In this document: positions 27,030 through 36,358 of the stretch, piece by piece
Layout of the letters: each line of letters opens with the position of its first letter
Numbering within the stretch: the stretch's first letter is position 1
Assembly: GCA_964387025.1 (NCBI GenBank)
Contig: CAYLUZ010000010.1
Location: forward strand, 1 to 64,000
Direction of reading: 5' to 3'
Length of the DNA stretch: 64,000 nt
Origin: PNON01 sp964387025
GTDB taxonomy: Bacteria; Chloroflexota; Anaerolineae; Anaerolineales; Anaerolineaceae
Notes under the pieces: model-generated
Databases searched by the model: none
What the model saw: the letters and a program-made list of their open reading frames with translations, nothing else
What the model was told of the DNA's origin: nothing
Translations under genes and position numbers: made by a program

Positions 27030-27581
27030 ATGAAGCCACCTCGAAAGGAAGTCATTAAGCGTCTTCTTTTGCTGCTTCCAGTAATTATCATTACTGTCGT
27101 TGTTGTTATCTTTCGCGATAGAATCCAATATTTCGGAGCCTTCGGATACCCCGGGATATTTTTATTATCTATCATTGCCAATTCAACCATTATTGTTCCC
27201 GTCCCCGGGGTGATTCTTACGACTACCATGGCGGCTGTATTCAATCCTTTCTGGGTGGCTGTGGCTGCCGGTTTGGGAGCAGCACTGGGGGAGATAACTG
27301 GTTATATGGCCGGGTACTCTGGTCAGATCGTCATCGAAGGCCGTCCAAGGTATGTCAAGTTGGTCGAGTGGATGAAAAAATATGGCGGTTGGACTGTTTT
27401 ATTTCTGGCTTTTACTCCCAACCCAGCATTTGATATGGCAGGTATTGTATCAGGCGCCTTGAAAATGCCATTAAGAAAATTTTTAGTCTGGTGTGCCATC
27501 GGTAAGATCCTAAAGATGCTTCTTTTCGCTTATGCTGGATCAACCATTTTTTACTGGTTGGAGCATTTATTCAAACGTTAA
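27030..27581 (+). CDS. VTT-domain (SNARE-associated/DedA-like) membrane protein
   Basis: 183 residues with four to five hydrophobic segments. The VTT domain is seen as the re-entrant PVPGVILTTTMAAVFNPFW-type loop, GAALGEITGYMAGY and FLAFTPNPAFDMAGIVSG. DedA/VTT proteins are lipid scramblases or help lipid-carrier recycling and membrane potential. It lies seven bases after udk and 19 bases before the M20 peptidase, so probably one unit. Confidence 0.85.
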   Translation: MKPPRKEVIKRLLLLLPVIIITVVVVIFRDRIQYFGAFGYPGIFLLSIIANSTIIVPVPGVILTTTMAAVFNPFWVAVAAGLGAALGEITGYMAGYSGQIVIEGRPRYVKLVEWMKKYGGWTVLFLAFTPNPAFDMAGIVSGALKMPLRKFLVWCAIGKILKMLLFAYAGSTIFYWLEHLFKR

Positions 27582-27600
27582 TATTCATCGGAGCAGAATC

Positions 27601-28968
27601 ATGAAACACTACGACCAATATCTTGAAAACAATATGAACGCAAGTATTCAGGAACTAACCACTTTGGCTGCTCAGCCTAGTGTCAGTGCCCAGAACTGGG
27701 GTTTGAAAGAATGTGCCATACTGGTCAAATCCATGCTTGAAAAACGCGGTTTCAAGGTGGAGCTTCTCAATCACAACGACTCTGCCCCAGTAGTATTTGC
27801 AGAACTAAAGGGGCGAAGTGATAAAACACTGCTGATCTATAACCATTACGACGTCCAGCCAGTGGAACCTCTGGACCTCTGGCAGTCTCCACCTTTTGAA
27901 CCACAAGTACGGGATGGTAAATTATTCGGTCGGGGAGTCAATGACGATAAAGGCCACTTCGTCAACCGTTTGTTCGCCATTGATGCAATACTGGCCAAAG
28001 ATGGAATGCTGCCGTGCAATATTAAATGGGTTCTCGAAGGGGAGGAAGAAACCACCAGCGAAGCATTACATGAGGTCGTCAGAGCAGATCCGCAGAAATT
28101 TAAAGCTGACGCCTGTATCTGGGAGTTTGGCGGTGTGGATGATAAGGATCGACCCATGGAGTATTTGGGACTGCGCGGTATTTGTTATGTGGAACTATCA
28201 GTGGAGACTGCCAATCAGGATGTTCATTCCGGCCTGGGTGGATCGATCATGCCAAATGCTGCCTGGCGCCTGGTTTGGGCACTTGATAGCCTGAAAGGTC
28301 CGGATGAGAATATTCGCATTGCCGGCTTTTATAACAAAGTGAAGCCTGTATCAGCCAAAACCCGCATCCTGCTCGAGGCACTTCCTGACGAAGCAGAGCA
28401 GTTGATAAATCAATACGGAATCAAATCATTCCTCAAAGGAATTATCGGCGGTTCTGAACTGCGCTTGGCTGAAGCGCACGAACCCACTTGCACCATCTGT
28501 GGTCTGAATTCCGGCTACCAGGGCGAAGGAGCCAAGACTGTTCAACCTGCACGTGCTTCTGCCAAAGTGGATTTTCGTCTTGTACCGGACCAGGTACCAG
28601 AAGAGATCTTTGAACTTCTTCGGGCACATCTGGACCGAAACGGTTTTGAAGACGTTAAGATCAAATTATTAGGCAAAGAAAGACCGGCTGTCACTGACCC
28701 CGAACATCCATTTGTTGATCTGGTTGTTGAAACCGCACGTGAGGTTTATGGTAAGCCGATGCAAATCGTCCCGAGCGTCGGAGGTTCAGGACCAAATTCC
28801 ATTTTCAAGGAATTCTTGGACTTCCCTATCGTTTCAGCTGGAGTCGGATACCCGGGTATGCAAGCGCATGCACCTAATGAAAATGTCCGGCTGGATCTAT
28901 ATCTCATGGGAGCAAAACACATCGTCCGCATCATCGAAGCATTTTCCAATGAAGCATACTTAGTCTGA
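27601..28968 (+). CDS. M20-family dipeptidase/metallopeptidase
   Basis: 455 residues. The di-zinc site is visible: His-x-Asp in NHYDVQP, Asp in GRGVNDDKG, Glu-Glu in LEGEEETTSEA, Asp/Glu in WEFGGVDD, and a final His in MQAHAPNENV. A lid/dimerisation domain lies at about 190-300. Cleaves dipeptides or short peptides in the cytosol. The ATG at 27601 follows GGAG; a longer frame upstream overlaps the VTT gene and is not needed. Confidence 0.92.
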   Translation: MKHYDQYLENNMNASIQELTTLAAQPSVSAQNWGLKECAILVKSMLEKRGFKVELLNHNDSAPVVFAELKGRSDKTLLIYNHYDVQPVEPLDLWQSPPFEPQVRDGKLFGRGVNDDKGHFVNRLFAIDAILAKDGMLPCNIKWVLEGEEETTSEALHEVVRADPQKFKADACIWEFGGVDDKDRPMEYLGLRGICYVELSVETANQDVHSGLGGSIMPNAAWRLVWALDSLKGPDENIRIAGFYNKVKPVSAKTRILLEALPDEAEQLINQYGIKSFLKGIIGGSELRLAEAHEPTCTICGLNSGYQGEGAKTVQPARASAKVDFRLVPDQVPEEIFELLRAHLDRNGFEDVKIKLLGKERPAVTDPEHPFVDLVVETAREVYGKPMQIVPSVGGSGPNSIFKEFLDFPIVSAGVGYPGMQAHAPNENVRLDLYLMGAKHIVRIIEAFSNEAYLV

Positions 28969-29030
28969 TAAGCAAATTCCATTGACGTAATAAAAAAAAT
29001 ACACCAATTGGGATCTATTGGGATCAAATA

Positions 29031-29966
29031 TCACCGAAGTATTATTACTTGACCCGGATGGATGACCCAGGGACTCGTGAGGTTGTTCAACTCGGCTAGC
29101 CTCCGCCAATCCAAACCAAACCTTTTCGCCAGCATAATTAGATATTCCCCACGTTGAACTGTGTAGATTTTTGGTACATTATCACTCTGGTCTGAATCTG
29201 GAATTGGTGTGGGTGGAATTATGGCTGGATCAGGAATCGGTGCAGGTGTATTTATGATTTCATCGGGAATTGGAGTGGAAGCACTTGTGCCTGAATCACA
29301 ATCCAAACATTTATAACCCTGGACAATTACAGCTTGATTACCAAGTACTTTCCAGGATTGTAGAAATGAAGCCAGGGAATAAGTTAGGCTGAGCCCAGAA
29401 TAAGAATCGAGAACCTGCACCTGACTGGTGGTATAACCTGTCAATACCATGGTATGTTCAAATCTCGCTGTAAGTGTTTGTGATCCATCAGCGGTAGTGA
29501 AAAGCACAGGTTCGCCTGCCCACATCTGGCCGACGATCCAGACGATTACCGGGTGTCCGGCTGCAATCTCACTTCGCAGGGTATCCCATTCCAAATTTCT
29601 ACCTTTCTTTGCAGCTAGTCCCATTTTTCGCAAGACCTTGGCGACCGGTGTTGCATGGATGCCATACGAAGAAGGCGGAATATTGCCCCAATAGTCATCC
29701 GGGTTTCCTACAAACCCAATTTCCGGGTTCTCAGATTTTGGAAATTTTTCAAACATTTGATCTTCTGTGATGGATATACCCCAAAAGCCTGCCAGATCGG
29801 CGGCAGACCGAGCCTCACAAGTAAGCGTATGTTGTTGCGCATACCCTATGAAACCATCGATAAAGGCTTCCTCCGGAATGTCTTCGGCAAGGGCCGGACT
29901 GGTTCCTATGAGCATGGAAATGATCAACAGGATCAGGAAAAATACTCTGAGGTTTCGATAATTCAT
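29031..29966 (-). CDS. Secreted C39-like peptidase with C-terminal LysM domain
   Basis: 311 residues. The signal peptide at 1-27 ends in PALAED. The C39-type papain-fold domain at about 35-215 shows the catalytic Cys in TLTCEARSA, His in FEHTMVLTGY and Asp in VLDSYSG. A Pro/Ile linker follows, and a LysM domain ends the protein (YTVQRGEYLIMLAKRFGL). LysM binds peptidoglycan or chitin-like glycans, so the enzyme should work at the cell wall. C39-like secreted proteins of this layout are frequent in Chloroflexota. Confidence 0.9.
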   Translation of the reverse strand: MNYRNLRVFFLILLIISMLIGTSPALAEDIPEEAFIDGFIGYAQQHTLTCEARSAADLAGFWGISITEDQMFEKFPKSENPEIGFVGNPDDYWGNIPPSSYGIHATPVAKVLRKMGLAAKKGRNLEWDTLRSEIAAGHPVIVWIVGQMWAGEPVLFTTADGSQTLTARFEHTMVLTGYTTSQVQVLDSYSGLSLTYSLASFLQSWKVLGNQAVIVQGYKCLDCDSGTSASTPIPDEIINTPAPIPDPAIIPPTPIPDSDQSDNVPKIYTVQRGEYLIMLAKRFGLDWRRLAELNNLTSPWVIHPGQVIILR

Positions 29967-30022
29967 ATCGTAATTCTACGCTATTTTGCGGGTGAACAAC
30001 AGGAAAAAGGTATAATTTCCTT

Positions 30023-30739
30023 ATGGAAAGTTTCACACAACAGGCGGAACGTCTATTTAATATTGTCCTGACATCTGATCAGGTGGATCAATTTTCAATA
30101 TTTGAAAAATTACTGATGGAATGGAACAATAAGATCAACCTCACAGCCATACGTGATGTTCAGGGGATTCATACCAAGCATTTCCTCGATTCCCTCAGTG
30201 CAGTAAAGGGGTTCAATGGGTGTTTTCCCATCTCGCTGATCGACATCGGAACCGGTGCTGGATTCCCTGGAATTCCACTAAAGATCGCATACCCTCAGAT
30301 ACGGCTGGTGCTGGTTGAATCGGTGGGGAAAAAAGCAAAATTCTGCCAGCTCGTCGTGGATTCGCTTGCCCTCGCAGGGGTTGAAGTGCTGGCAAATCGG
30401 GCAGAGGAGTTGGCCAGCCAATCCAGGTACAGAGAAAGATTTGATATTGCCATAGCGCGATCTGTCGCCAACATGCCAGTGTTGACCGAATACTCATTGC
30501 CTTTGGTCCGGGTTGGTGGTCGAATGATCGCCCAAAAAGGGAATAACGCACATATCGAAACTCAATCTGCAGCAAAAGCAATTAAAATCCTTGGCGGTGA
30601 ACTGGAAAAGATCATTCCGATAGAGCTGCCCGGGGTGAGTGATGAACGATATCTTGTGATCATTAAGAAAACTGCTGCCACCCCGCTCATCTACCCACGC
30701 AAGGCAGGATTACCAGTGAAAAAACCCATTCTATCCTGA
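30023..30739 (+). CDS. rsmG: 16S rRNA (guanine-527-N7)-methyltransferase
   Basis: 238 residues. N-terminal helices (LLMEWNNKINLTAIRD) are followed by the Rossmann fold: SAM motif DIGTGAGFPGIPL (residues 75-87), LVESVGKKAKF, and the catalytic region IARSVANMPVLTEY. The length and pattern match RsmG. It stands alone, convergent with the transporter genes on its right. No mnmG, parA or parB is nearby, unlike in many bacteria. Confidence 0.95.
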   Translation: MESFTQQAERLFNIVLTSDQVDQFSIFEKLLMEWNNKINLTAIRDVQGIHTKHFLDSLSAVKGFNGCFPISLIDIGTGAGFPGIPLKIAYPQIRLVLVESVGKKAKFCQLVVDSLALAGVEVLANRAEELASQSRYRERFDIAIARSVANMPVLTEYSLPLVRVGGRMIAQKGNNAHIETQSAAKAIKILGGELEKIIPIELPGVSDERYLVIIKKTAATPLIYPRKAGLPVKKPILS

Positions 30740-30782
30740 AGACCATCTTCTTTAGCGATTTTTCTCTTCAATTGATGGCTGC

Positions 30783-31562
30783 TTAACGTTCAAATCGATC
30801 AACCAGTAAAAGCCTTAATAGTATAAAAGTGACCAGCACGATCAAGATCAATAATACTGCAATCGGCTGAGCTGCCTCCAATCCAAATCCCTGGAACCGT
30901 TCAAAGATCAAGACAGGGATGATCTTCGGGTTATATGCAAGGATCACAACCGCGCCAAACTCTGATATCCCGCGCGCCCACATCATCAGTACACCGCTGA
31001 AAATTCCACGCCAGGCAAGCGGTAAAATCACATGTTGAAAATTTTGAATTGACGTTGCGCCGTCCACATAAGCCGCCTGTTCAAGCTCAATATCTATGGA
31101 TGCGAAGGCTGAGCGGCTGAGGTTAACCAGGTATGGCAGGCTGACAAATGCCATCGCAACCACTATTCCAGCCAGGCTGTCGATAAAATTAATGCCGAAG
31201 GATGCAATAGCTTTCCCAAACAAACCACGGCTGCCATAAACCATCAATAAAGCAATTCCTGCAGCAGTATGCGGGATGACAATGGGCAGGTCTATGATGC
31301 TCTCAACGATGCTCTTGCCCGGAAACCGGTGTCTTGCCAGTAGATAGGCAAGCGGAAGTCCAGTGAACAGAGTGATGAGTGTCGCGATTCCTGATGCCGT
31401 AAAGGTCAAAGTGATCGAACGAATAAACTCCCGGTCGGTAAATGTCTCTTTCAATGCCTGTGGGCTGGAAGAAATTAAAATATTTACAATCGGAATTATT
31501 ATGAACAGTAATAATAAACTGCCCAGTATGCTGAATACAAATCGAAGGGATTTACGATTCAT
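30783..31562 (-). CDS. wtpB: Tungstate/molybdate-type ABC transporter permease
   Basis: 259 residues with six membrane helices and the permease EAA-type loop (EQAAYVDGATSIQNFQHVILP). It matches the WtpB/ModB/TupB group, which import molybdate or tungstate. It overlaps the binding-protein gene by four bases. No ATPase gene (wtpC/modC) follows: the next gene is rsmG on the other strand. The ATPase must be encoded elsewhere or shared. The symbol is by similarity; substrate choice between W and Mo cannot be told. Confidence 0.8.
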   Translation of the reverse strand: MNRKSLRFVFSILGSLLLLFIIIPIVNILISSSPQALKETFTDREFIRSITLTFTASGIATLITLFTGLPLAYLLARHRFPGKSIVESIIDLPIVIPHTAAGIALLMVYGSRGLFGKAIASFGINFIDSLAGIVVAMAFVSLPYLVNLSRSAFASIDIELEQAAYVDGATSIQNFQHVILPLAWRGIFSGVLMMWARGISEFGAVVILAYNPKIIPVLIFERFQGFGLEAAQPIAVLLILIVLVTFILLRLLLVDRFER

Positions 31563-32635
31563 TGTGCAGGAACGGAATACTGCTTGAGACTTTCTGGCAA
31601 GTTTTCATACCCATTTGCTTCGATAGTTTTAAAAAGGGGATGATAGTAATCCTCCATTAATTGCTTCCCATCCGATCCTAAGAGATAAGCAATGAACAAT
31701 TCAGCTTCTTTTGGGTGCTTAGCATCACTGGGAATGGTTATTCCATAACCGATCTGTTCTCCAATAAACTCAGTCTTTACCGACGCAAAGCGTTGAAAGT
31801 CCAGTTTCACACTTACATTACCATATTCCTGGTTTAAATCGCCATTCCCAAGGTTCAATTCTGCCGGTAAAGCCATCAAATTTAATTTGTGCTGTTTAAT
31901 CACCGATTCATACTCAAACGCATAATCCAGGTCACCCGATTCAAGCAGAGCCAATAGCTGTACACTTGCTCCACGAATGACAATATGCCCTCCATCCTTC
32001 ATCTCCAACACTTCCGGTACCCGGATAATGGATTTGCCGCCACCCTCATCCACTTTCAGCGGAATTCGGAACTGGCCAGCAAACATGTCACTAAATAAGT
32101 ATGCTTTATTGTATAGTTTCTCAGCAAGTTTTATTGCCATTAATGCCCGATAGCCGGATGCATCAAAGCGCGGATCTGCAATTCCAATCTTTACATCTGG
32201 TCTGCTGATAATTTCCATCCAATTATCAGAGTTGATCTCTCCCGCATACTTGCTGGTGGCTGTATAAGCCAATCCCAGGCTGTTCGTTGCAAACCGTAAA
32301 TACCAATTTGCATAAGGTATTCCGGTATCCGGATCATTCACCGTGTACATCAACATTGGGATAAGTGCATGGTCAGCAGTGGCAATTACATCAGTTGACT
32401 GATGCAAATCTGTCGTGTGCCGGATAACTTGAATGCTGCCGTGGTATTCAGAAACGACATCAATAGACGGGTATTTCGCCTCAAAGGATTTTTCCAATTC
32501 CGTAAAAGGACCGATCAGGCTGCCGGCGGCGAAAACCACCAGAGGAGTTTTTTCCTTCGGTTTACAACTGACCAGAGTATTTCCCATAAGAACGAATAAC
32601 ATGAGTAAACTGATAATATGGTTTGGGTTTTTCAT
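31559..32635 (-). CDS. wtpA: Tungstate/molybdate-binding lipoprotein (WtpA-like)
   Basis: About 358 residues. The signal peptide ends in LVSC (lipobox). The two-lobe binding protein shows the WtpA pattern: VVFAAGSLIGPFTELEKSFE, split here as VVFAAGSLIGP; EYHGSIQVIRH; DVIATADHALIP; and the second-lobe segments IADPRFDASGYRALM and YAFEYESVI. WtpA proteins hold the oxyanion in octahedral geometry and have very high affinity for tungstate. I chose the ATG at 32635 because it gives a normal signal peptide; the longer frame runs through a terminator hairpin. The gene follows the molybdopterin-fold lipoprotein and overlaps wtpB. Confidence 0.87.
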   Translation of the reverse strand: MKNPNHIISLLMLFVLMGNTLVSCKPKEKTPLVVFAAGSLIGPFTELEKSFEAKYPSIDVVSEYHGSIQVIRHTTDLHQSTDVIATADHALIPMLMYTVNDPDTGIPYANWYLRFATNSLGLAYTATSKYAGEINSDNWMEIISRPDVKIGIADPRFDASGYRALMAIKLAEKLYNKAYLFSDMFAGQFRIPLKVDEGGGKSIIRVPEVLEMKDGGHIVIRGASVQLLALLESGDLDYAFEYESVIKQHKLNLMALPAELNLGNGDLNQEYGNVSVKLDFQRFASVKTEFIGEQIGYGITIPSDAKHPKEAELFIAYLLGSDGKQLMEDYYHPLFKTIEANGYENLPESLKQYSVPAQ

Positions 32636-32662
32636 TACTGGTTTTGCTCCAACAAACAAAAA

Positions 32663-32691
32663 GCCTGGCAGAGGATTTTCCTCTGCCAGGC
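32663..32691 (-). terminator. Terminator or attenuator hairpin ahead of wtpA
   Basis: Perfect 13-bp stem (arms 32663-32675 and 32679-32691, three-base loop). On the minus strand a T-rich tail (TTTTTGTTTG) follows. It ends the molybdopterin-fold gene and lowers read-through into wtpAB, so the wtp genes either have their own start or receive partial read-through. Confidence 0.85.
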
Positions 32692-32701
32692 AAAACAGCA
32701 A

Positions 32702-34138
32702 TTACTTCGCTTCTATCTTGACTACAGCTTTTGCCCAGAAATTACTCTGCATTCCAGGCATGGCAAGTTTTAGGGTACCATCGTCCTCAAAAGCAACCAT
32801 GCAGTCTGCGCAGGCAGCCACATCTGCTAACGCTATTTCAGTTACGTATCCATCAGATGAGGTCACCACCAGAGTCTTGGCCTCCGGGTTTACCTTCACC
32901 AATTCCAGTAAGGCATTCAGTCGAACACCTTCCACTTCCATTTGACCCTTCTTTGGATGTTCAACATTCATCTTCACTACATCCATGGCTTCAAGGTCGT
33001 CACGGCTCCAGCCTAGAGGTTGACCCACTAAACCGACAAAGGACAGGGCAGCACCAGCAATCGCGTCCGCAGGTTTTGATTCAACAGTGGGTTCTGCAGT
33101 GGCTTCCACAGCAGCAGTACCTTCGTCCATGTGCAGTACGATCTTGGCTATTCCGCCAATTTTTTCGTTCTTCTGGATATCTGGTCCCACCAACTGCAGG
33201 GGGAAACCTTTCTCGTCAAGTACATTACCATTCATGGTAAAAGCAATAATATAATTCGGATTCTCCATTACACGGATGCTATCCAGTGAAACGGAATAAC
33301 CATCTTTGGCAATGATCTCGATGGTATAGCCTTTCTCAGCTAAAGTGGTTGAGAATGCATCGCCTTCATGTTTGTTCTCATCATCCACTCTTCCAGCAAA
33401 CAAATATAAAGGCGCTCCCACCCATTCCTGTCCTTTATCGTCCGTATAGCTGGATTGATGGCAGGTACTTGCTGAGCAAGATTCAAATGACCCACGGTCA
33501 ATTTCATCTTTAATCGCACCTTCCAATAATAGTGACCATTCTTCAGCCAATGGTTTGACCGTTAGTTTTGTGACAAATTTCACAGACCAGTGACCATCCA
33601 CCACCTGGTTGGGTTCCGCACTGACCACCATCAGACGAAGGGCACCATCCTGTTCGACATCCAATGGTTTTCCATCAACTTCGTAGGCAAGTATGGTCTT
33701 TAATTCTCCACCGCTCTTGGTCTCTTCTCCCGTACCTGGGTTGTATGTAATGAAATCACCCTTGTTGATTTGATCATATGACAAAGTCATCGAATAGCCA
33801 TCTTTTGCCTCGATCTGTACACCCATGGAGGAGTTATCACCACCTGCCAGTTTTACCAAATCTGAGAGCAGAACACCCTTATAAGGCAGGGGAGGAAAGA
33901 TCTTCCCGGTACTGCTCTTTAATCCTGCCTGACCTTCCACTACAGGCATCTTTTTTAGGTCATCCATTGTAAACGCAGCTGTTGAATCACCGACCAGGGT
34001 GAGAACAACTTCTGCATTTTCAGCGGGAGCTGCAATTGTTGGCGCTTCCACAGGAGCAACCACCGCGGGAGCGGCTTGACAGGCAGCAAGAACGAAAACA
34101 AAAAGAAGGGTCAGTGTAATAGAAAGTGTCTTTTTCAT
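32702..34138 (-). CDS. Lipoprotein with three tandem molybdopterin-binding-fold domains
   Basis: 478 residues. The signal peptide ends in LAAC (lipobox), followed by an Ala/Pro linker. Three copies of the sulfite-oxidase-type 'oxidoreductase molybdopterin-binding' fold follow, at about 40-190, 195-345 and 365-478. Each has the marks 'YKGVLLSDLVKLAG'/'LNALLELV' and a DGY(S/V) turn (AKDGYSMTL, AKDGYSVSL, SSDGYVTEI). The Cys that holds molybdenum in sulfite oxidase is not obvious, so a catalytic role is doubtful. Domain 2 carries CSASTCH, a Cx4CH spacing seen in some heme c proteins. Its position before WtpA/WtpB suggests extracellular handling of Mo/W or pterin, but that is inference. Confidence 0.8.
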   Translation of the reverse strand: MKKTLSITLTLLFVFVLAACQAAPAVVAPVEAPTIAAPAENAEVVLTLVGDSTAAFTMDDLKKMPVVEGQAGLKSSTGKIFPPLPYKGVLLSDLVKLAGGDNSSMGVQIEAKDGYSMTLSYDQINKGDFITYNPGTGEETKSGGELKTILAYEVDGKPLDVEQDGALRLMVVSAEPNQVVDGHWSVKFVTKLTVKPLAEEWSLLLEGAIKDEIDRGSFESCSASTCHQSSYTDDKGQEWVGAPLYLFAGRVDDENKHEGDAFSTTLAEKGYTIEIIAKDGYSVSLDSIRVMENPNYIIAFTMNGNVLDEKGFPLQLVGPDIQKNEKIGGIAKIVLHMDEGTAAVEATAEPTVESKPADAIAGAALSFVGLVGQPLGWSRDDLEAMDVVKMNVEHPKKGQMEVEGVRLNALLELVKVNPEAKTLVVTSSDGYVTEIALADVAACADCMVAFEDDGTLKLAMPGMQSNFWAKAVVKIEAK

Positions 34139-34602
34139 GGTTTTCCTTTTTATTTGGTGTTTTGTATGGGTACAATTATACAGTTAGTTTACTTTTTCAA
34201 CTCGATTATGTCAAGAAAATAGCATCATCATAATCTGCAATATGGTTCAAATTAGTTATTTAAATAACCGAACCATCACCGAATTCTTTTCACCCGAATG
34301 ATCAGACCATAGTGTAAGAACTCGGGACTTATACCAATTGGTCAGTTCCAATGCCCCCATAATTATTAATGCATGTAGCGGGATCAAACGTTAGTCCACC
34401 AAATCAGTTAAGTGATACAAGCCAATAAGCCCGAAAAAATGGATGTTGAACATATGACTATCGAATCATTTTGCCGGATTTCGAGTTGTCGTATCTTTGA
34501 TTTAATGGTTGATGGAAATGCTCTTCTGATTATCGTTCTTTGGATAAAAAACCGGAAAATTGGATATAGGAATTATGTTACTAACGAGGATTTGATTTGT
34601 AA
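34139..34602. other. Intergenic region between recF and the molybdopterin-fold gene
   Basis: 464 AT-rich bases. It should hold the promoter of the minus-strand lipoprotein gene. A plus-strand frame (34412-34903) runs into recF antisense and looks random. I looked for a molybdenum-cofactor riboswitch and a ModE-type palindrome and could not support either by eye. Confidence 0.5.
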
Positions 34603-35814
34603 TTATTCAACCTTGACTGAACCGCCAGCAATTCGCCATAAACGGCAGTTCTGCATAAATTCAGGCATGAACAGATCCAGATCGGTGGTTGTTAAAAGGG
34701 CCTGTTCAAAACCTGCGACCGTTTTCAACAATCCTGCCCGTCGGTGTTCATCCAATTCAGCCAGAGTTTCGTCAAGGAGTAATACCGGCATCTCGCCTGT
34801 CTTTTCACGCATCCACTGCATTTCGCCCAGTTTGAGGGACTGCAAAGCAGTGCGAATCTGGCCGCGTGACCCAAAGTCTCCCAGGCTCTGCTTATTCACA
34901 TAAAAGAGCAGATCATCCCGGTGAGGGCCGGTACTGGTCACACCACGCGCCATATCAAGCCTGCGGGTGTTTTGCAATCGATGCAGGAAGACTTGTTCCA
35001 GACCTGGAACAGTTACTCCCTCCCAATTAATATCTGTTGGATTACCAACAGCAGCTATATCTTTTCCGTCCGTAGGAGAAAATGTAGGGCGATACAACAT
35101 ACCCAATAACTCTCCTTGACCGGTTAGTCCGGCATGTATTGGTGCTGCAAGAGCCTCGATCTCATGGACTGCCAAATTCCGTGATGCCATCATCCGGGAG
35201 CCAAAACCGGCCAGCAATTTGTCCCAGTAATCCAATTGAGCAGCATCGCCGCCTTTCTCTGCAATTAACTTCAAGAGGGCATTGCGGCGGGTAAGTGCCT
35301 GCTGATACTTGGTCAGATCATCCACGTATCCCGGGATAACCTGGCATAATGTCATGTTCAAATATCGGCGTCTTTCTTCCGGACCATTATCTATGAAGCG
35401 GGTCATCTGCGGGATGAAGACTACAGCATTAAACTCACGGATAGCCTGTGCAGCCGGTTTTTTTACCCCATTCATCAGTATTTCTTTCCGCAGCCTTTGG
35501 ACCGAAGTTCCATTGGAGGATGCAGCATTCTGCAGGATCAATCGCAGTTCCAGTGTTGATGTTTTTCCACCTTTTTCATATTCGCCAACGATGCGGGAAA
35601 CTGGAATTTCATCGTCCCTGGCAGAGAAACTGACCACCTGGTTGTCCTGAGACGTCTGAAAAGACGTGAAAGCTGCCAGGAAATAGACAGCCTCCAGCAG
35701 GCTTGTTTTTCCCTGTGCATTATCACCTGCCAATACTACAATTCCGCCTGGAATATCCAAGTCCAGGCGGGAAAAAGTCCTAAAATTCGTAAGTGATAAG
35801 TGCGTTAACCGCAT
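34603..35814 (-). CDS. recF: DNA replication and repair protein RecF
   Basis: SMC-like ATPase that loads RecA on gapped DNA. About 403 residues. Walker A is GDNAQGKTSLLEA, the signature region GSRGQIRTALQSLKLGE, and Walker B PVLLLDETLAELDEHRR. The start ATG (35814) overlaps the def stop in the sequence TGATG, so it is coupled to def; a longer frame would lie inside def. It is separated from dnaA/dnaN/gyrB, with which recF often travels. Confidence 0.95.
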   Translation of the reverse strand: MRLTHLSLTNFRTFSRLDLDIPGGIVVLAGDNAQGKTSLLEAVYFLAAFTSFQTSQDNQVVSFSARDDEIPVSRIVGEYEKGGKTSTLELRLILQNAASSNGTSVQRLRKEILMNGVKKPAAQAIREFNAVVFIPQMTRFIDNGPEERRRYLNMTLCQVIPGYVDDLTKYQQALTRRNALLKLIAEKGGDAAQLDYWDKLLAGFGSRMMASRNLAVHEIEALAAPIHAGLTGQGELLGMLYRPTFSPTDGKDIAAVGNPTDINWEGVTVPGLEQVFLHRLQNTRRLDMARGVTSTGPHRDDLLFYVNKQSLGDFGSRGQIRTALQSLKLGEMQWMREKTGEMPVLLLDETLAELDEHRRAGLLKTVAGFEQALLTTTDLDLFMPEFMQNCRLWRIAGGSVKVE

Positions 35815-36323
35815 CAGTCTTTGATAAACTCTACTTCTTCTGGAGTTGGTTTCCAAATCCGGGTGGCTCTATCAGTAAAAAGGACACCATCCAGATGATC
35901 GATCTCATGTTGAAATATGCGGGCTAGCCAGTCGCTGAGTTTATACTTCACTGGCACACCTCTCCGGTTCAACCCTTTCACTGTGATGCGTTTGTATCTC
36001 TGTACATCCCCCGCCAACCCCGGAATGGATAAACAGGCTTCAATCCCATTTTCTGTCTCTTCGGATTGCTGTACAATTTCCGGATTTGCTATTGTGAATA
36101 GGCGTTTCGGAACTTTTGGATCTTCATCATCACCATATTCAACAACGACAAAACGAATGGATTCACCAATCTGTGGAGCAGCCAGGCCGACACCAGGAGC
36201 ATCCCTTAAGGTTTCGATCATGTTATCCACCATGGCTTGGAAAGAGGCGTCGAAATTGGTTACTTTATGAGCTTTCCTTCGCAAAACCTCATCGGGTACA
36301 AATTTAATTTCAAGTAATGCCAT
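35814..36323 (-). CDS. def: Peptide deformylase
   Basis: Removes the N-formyl group from new proteins. 169 residues with all three motifs: GVGLAAPQIG, EACLSIPG (metal Cys) and QHEIDHLDG (His-Glu-x-x-His). The second residue of motif 2 is Ala in place of the usual Gly, a tolerated change. The ATG at 36323 follows AAAGGA by eight bases; a TTG six bases upstream is less likely. Coupled to recF. Confidence 0.95.
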   Translation of the reverse strand: MALLEIKFVPDEVLRRKAHKVTNFDASFQAMVDNMIETLRDAPGVGLAAPQIGESIRFVVVEYGDDEDPKVPKRLFTIANPEIVQQSEETENGIEACLSIPGLAGDVQRYKRITVKGLNRRGVPVKYKLSDWLARIFQHEIDHLDGVLFTDRATRIWKPTPEEVEFIKD

Positions 36324-36358
36324 AAACAATATCCTTTAATGCGGTTATTGTTTATATT

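Noticed and set aside
32702..34138. Cx4CH in the molybdopterin-fold lipoprotein as a firm heme c site
   Set aside because: Only one motif, a non-standard spacing, and no cytochrome maturation gene nearby; kept only as a note.
34139..34602. Molybdenum-cofactor riboswitch or ModE site upstream of the molybdopterin-fold gene
   Set aside because: No paired core or ModE-type palindrome could be seen by eye; a covariance-model search would be needed.
34412..34903. 163-residue plus-strand frame
   Set aside because: Most of it is antisense to recF; it lacks a ribosome-binding site and any protein-like pattern.
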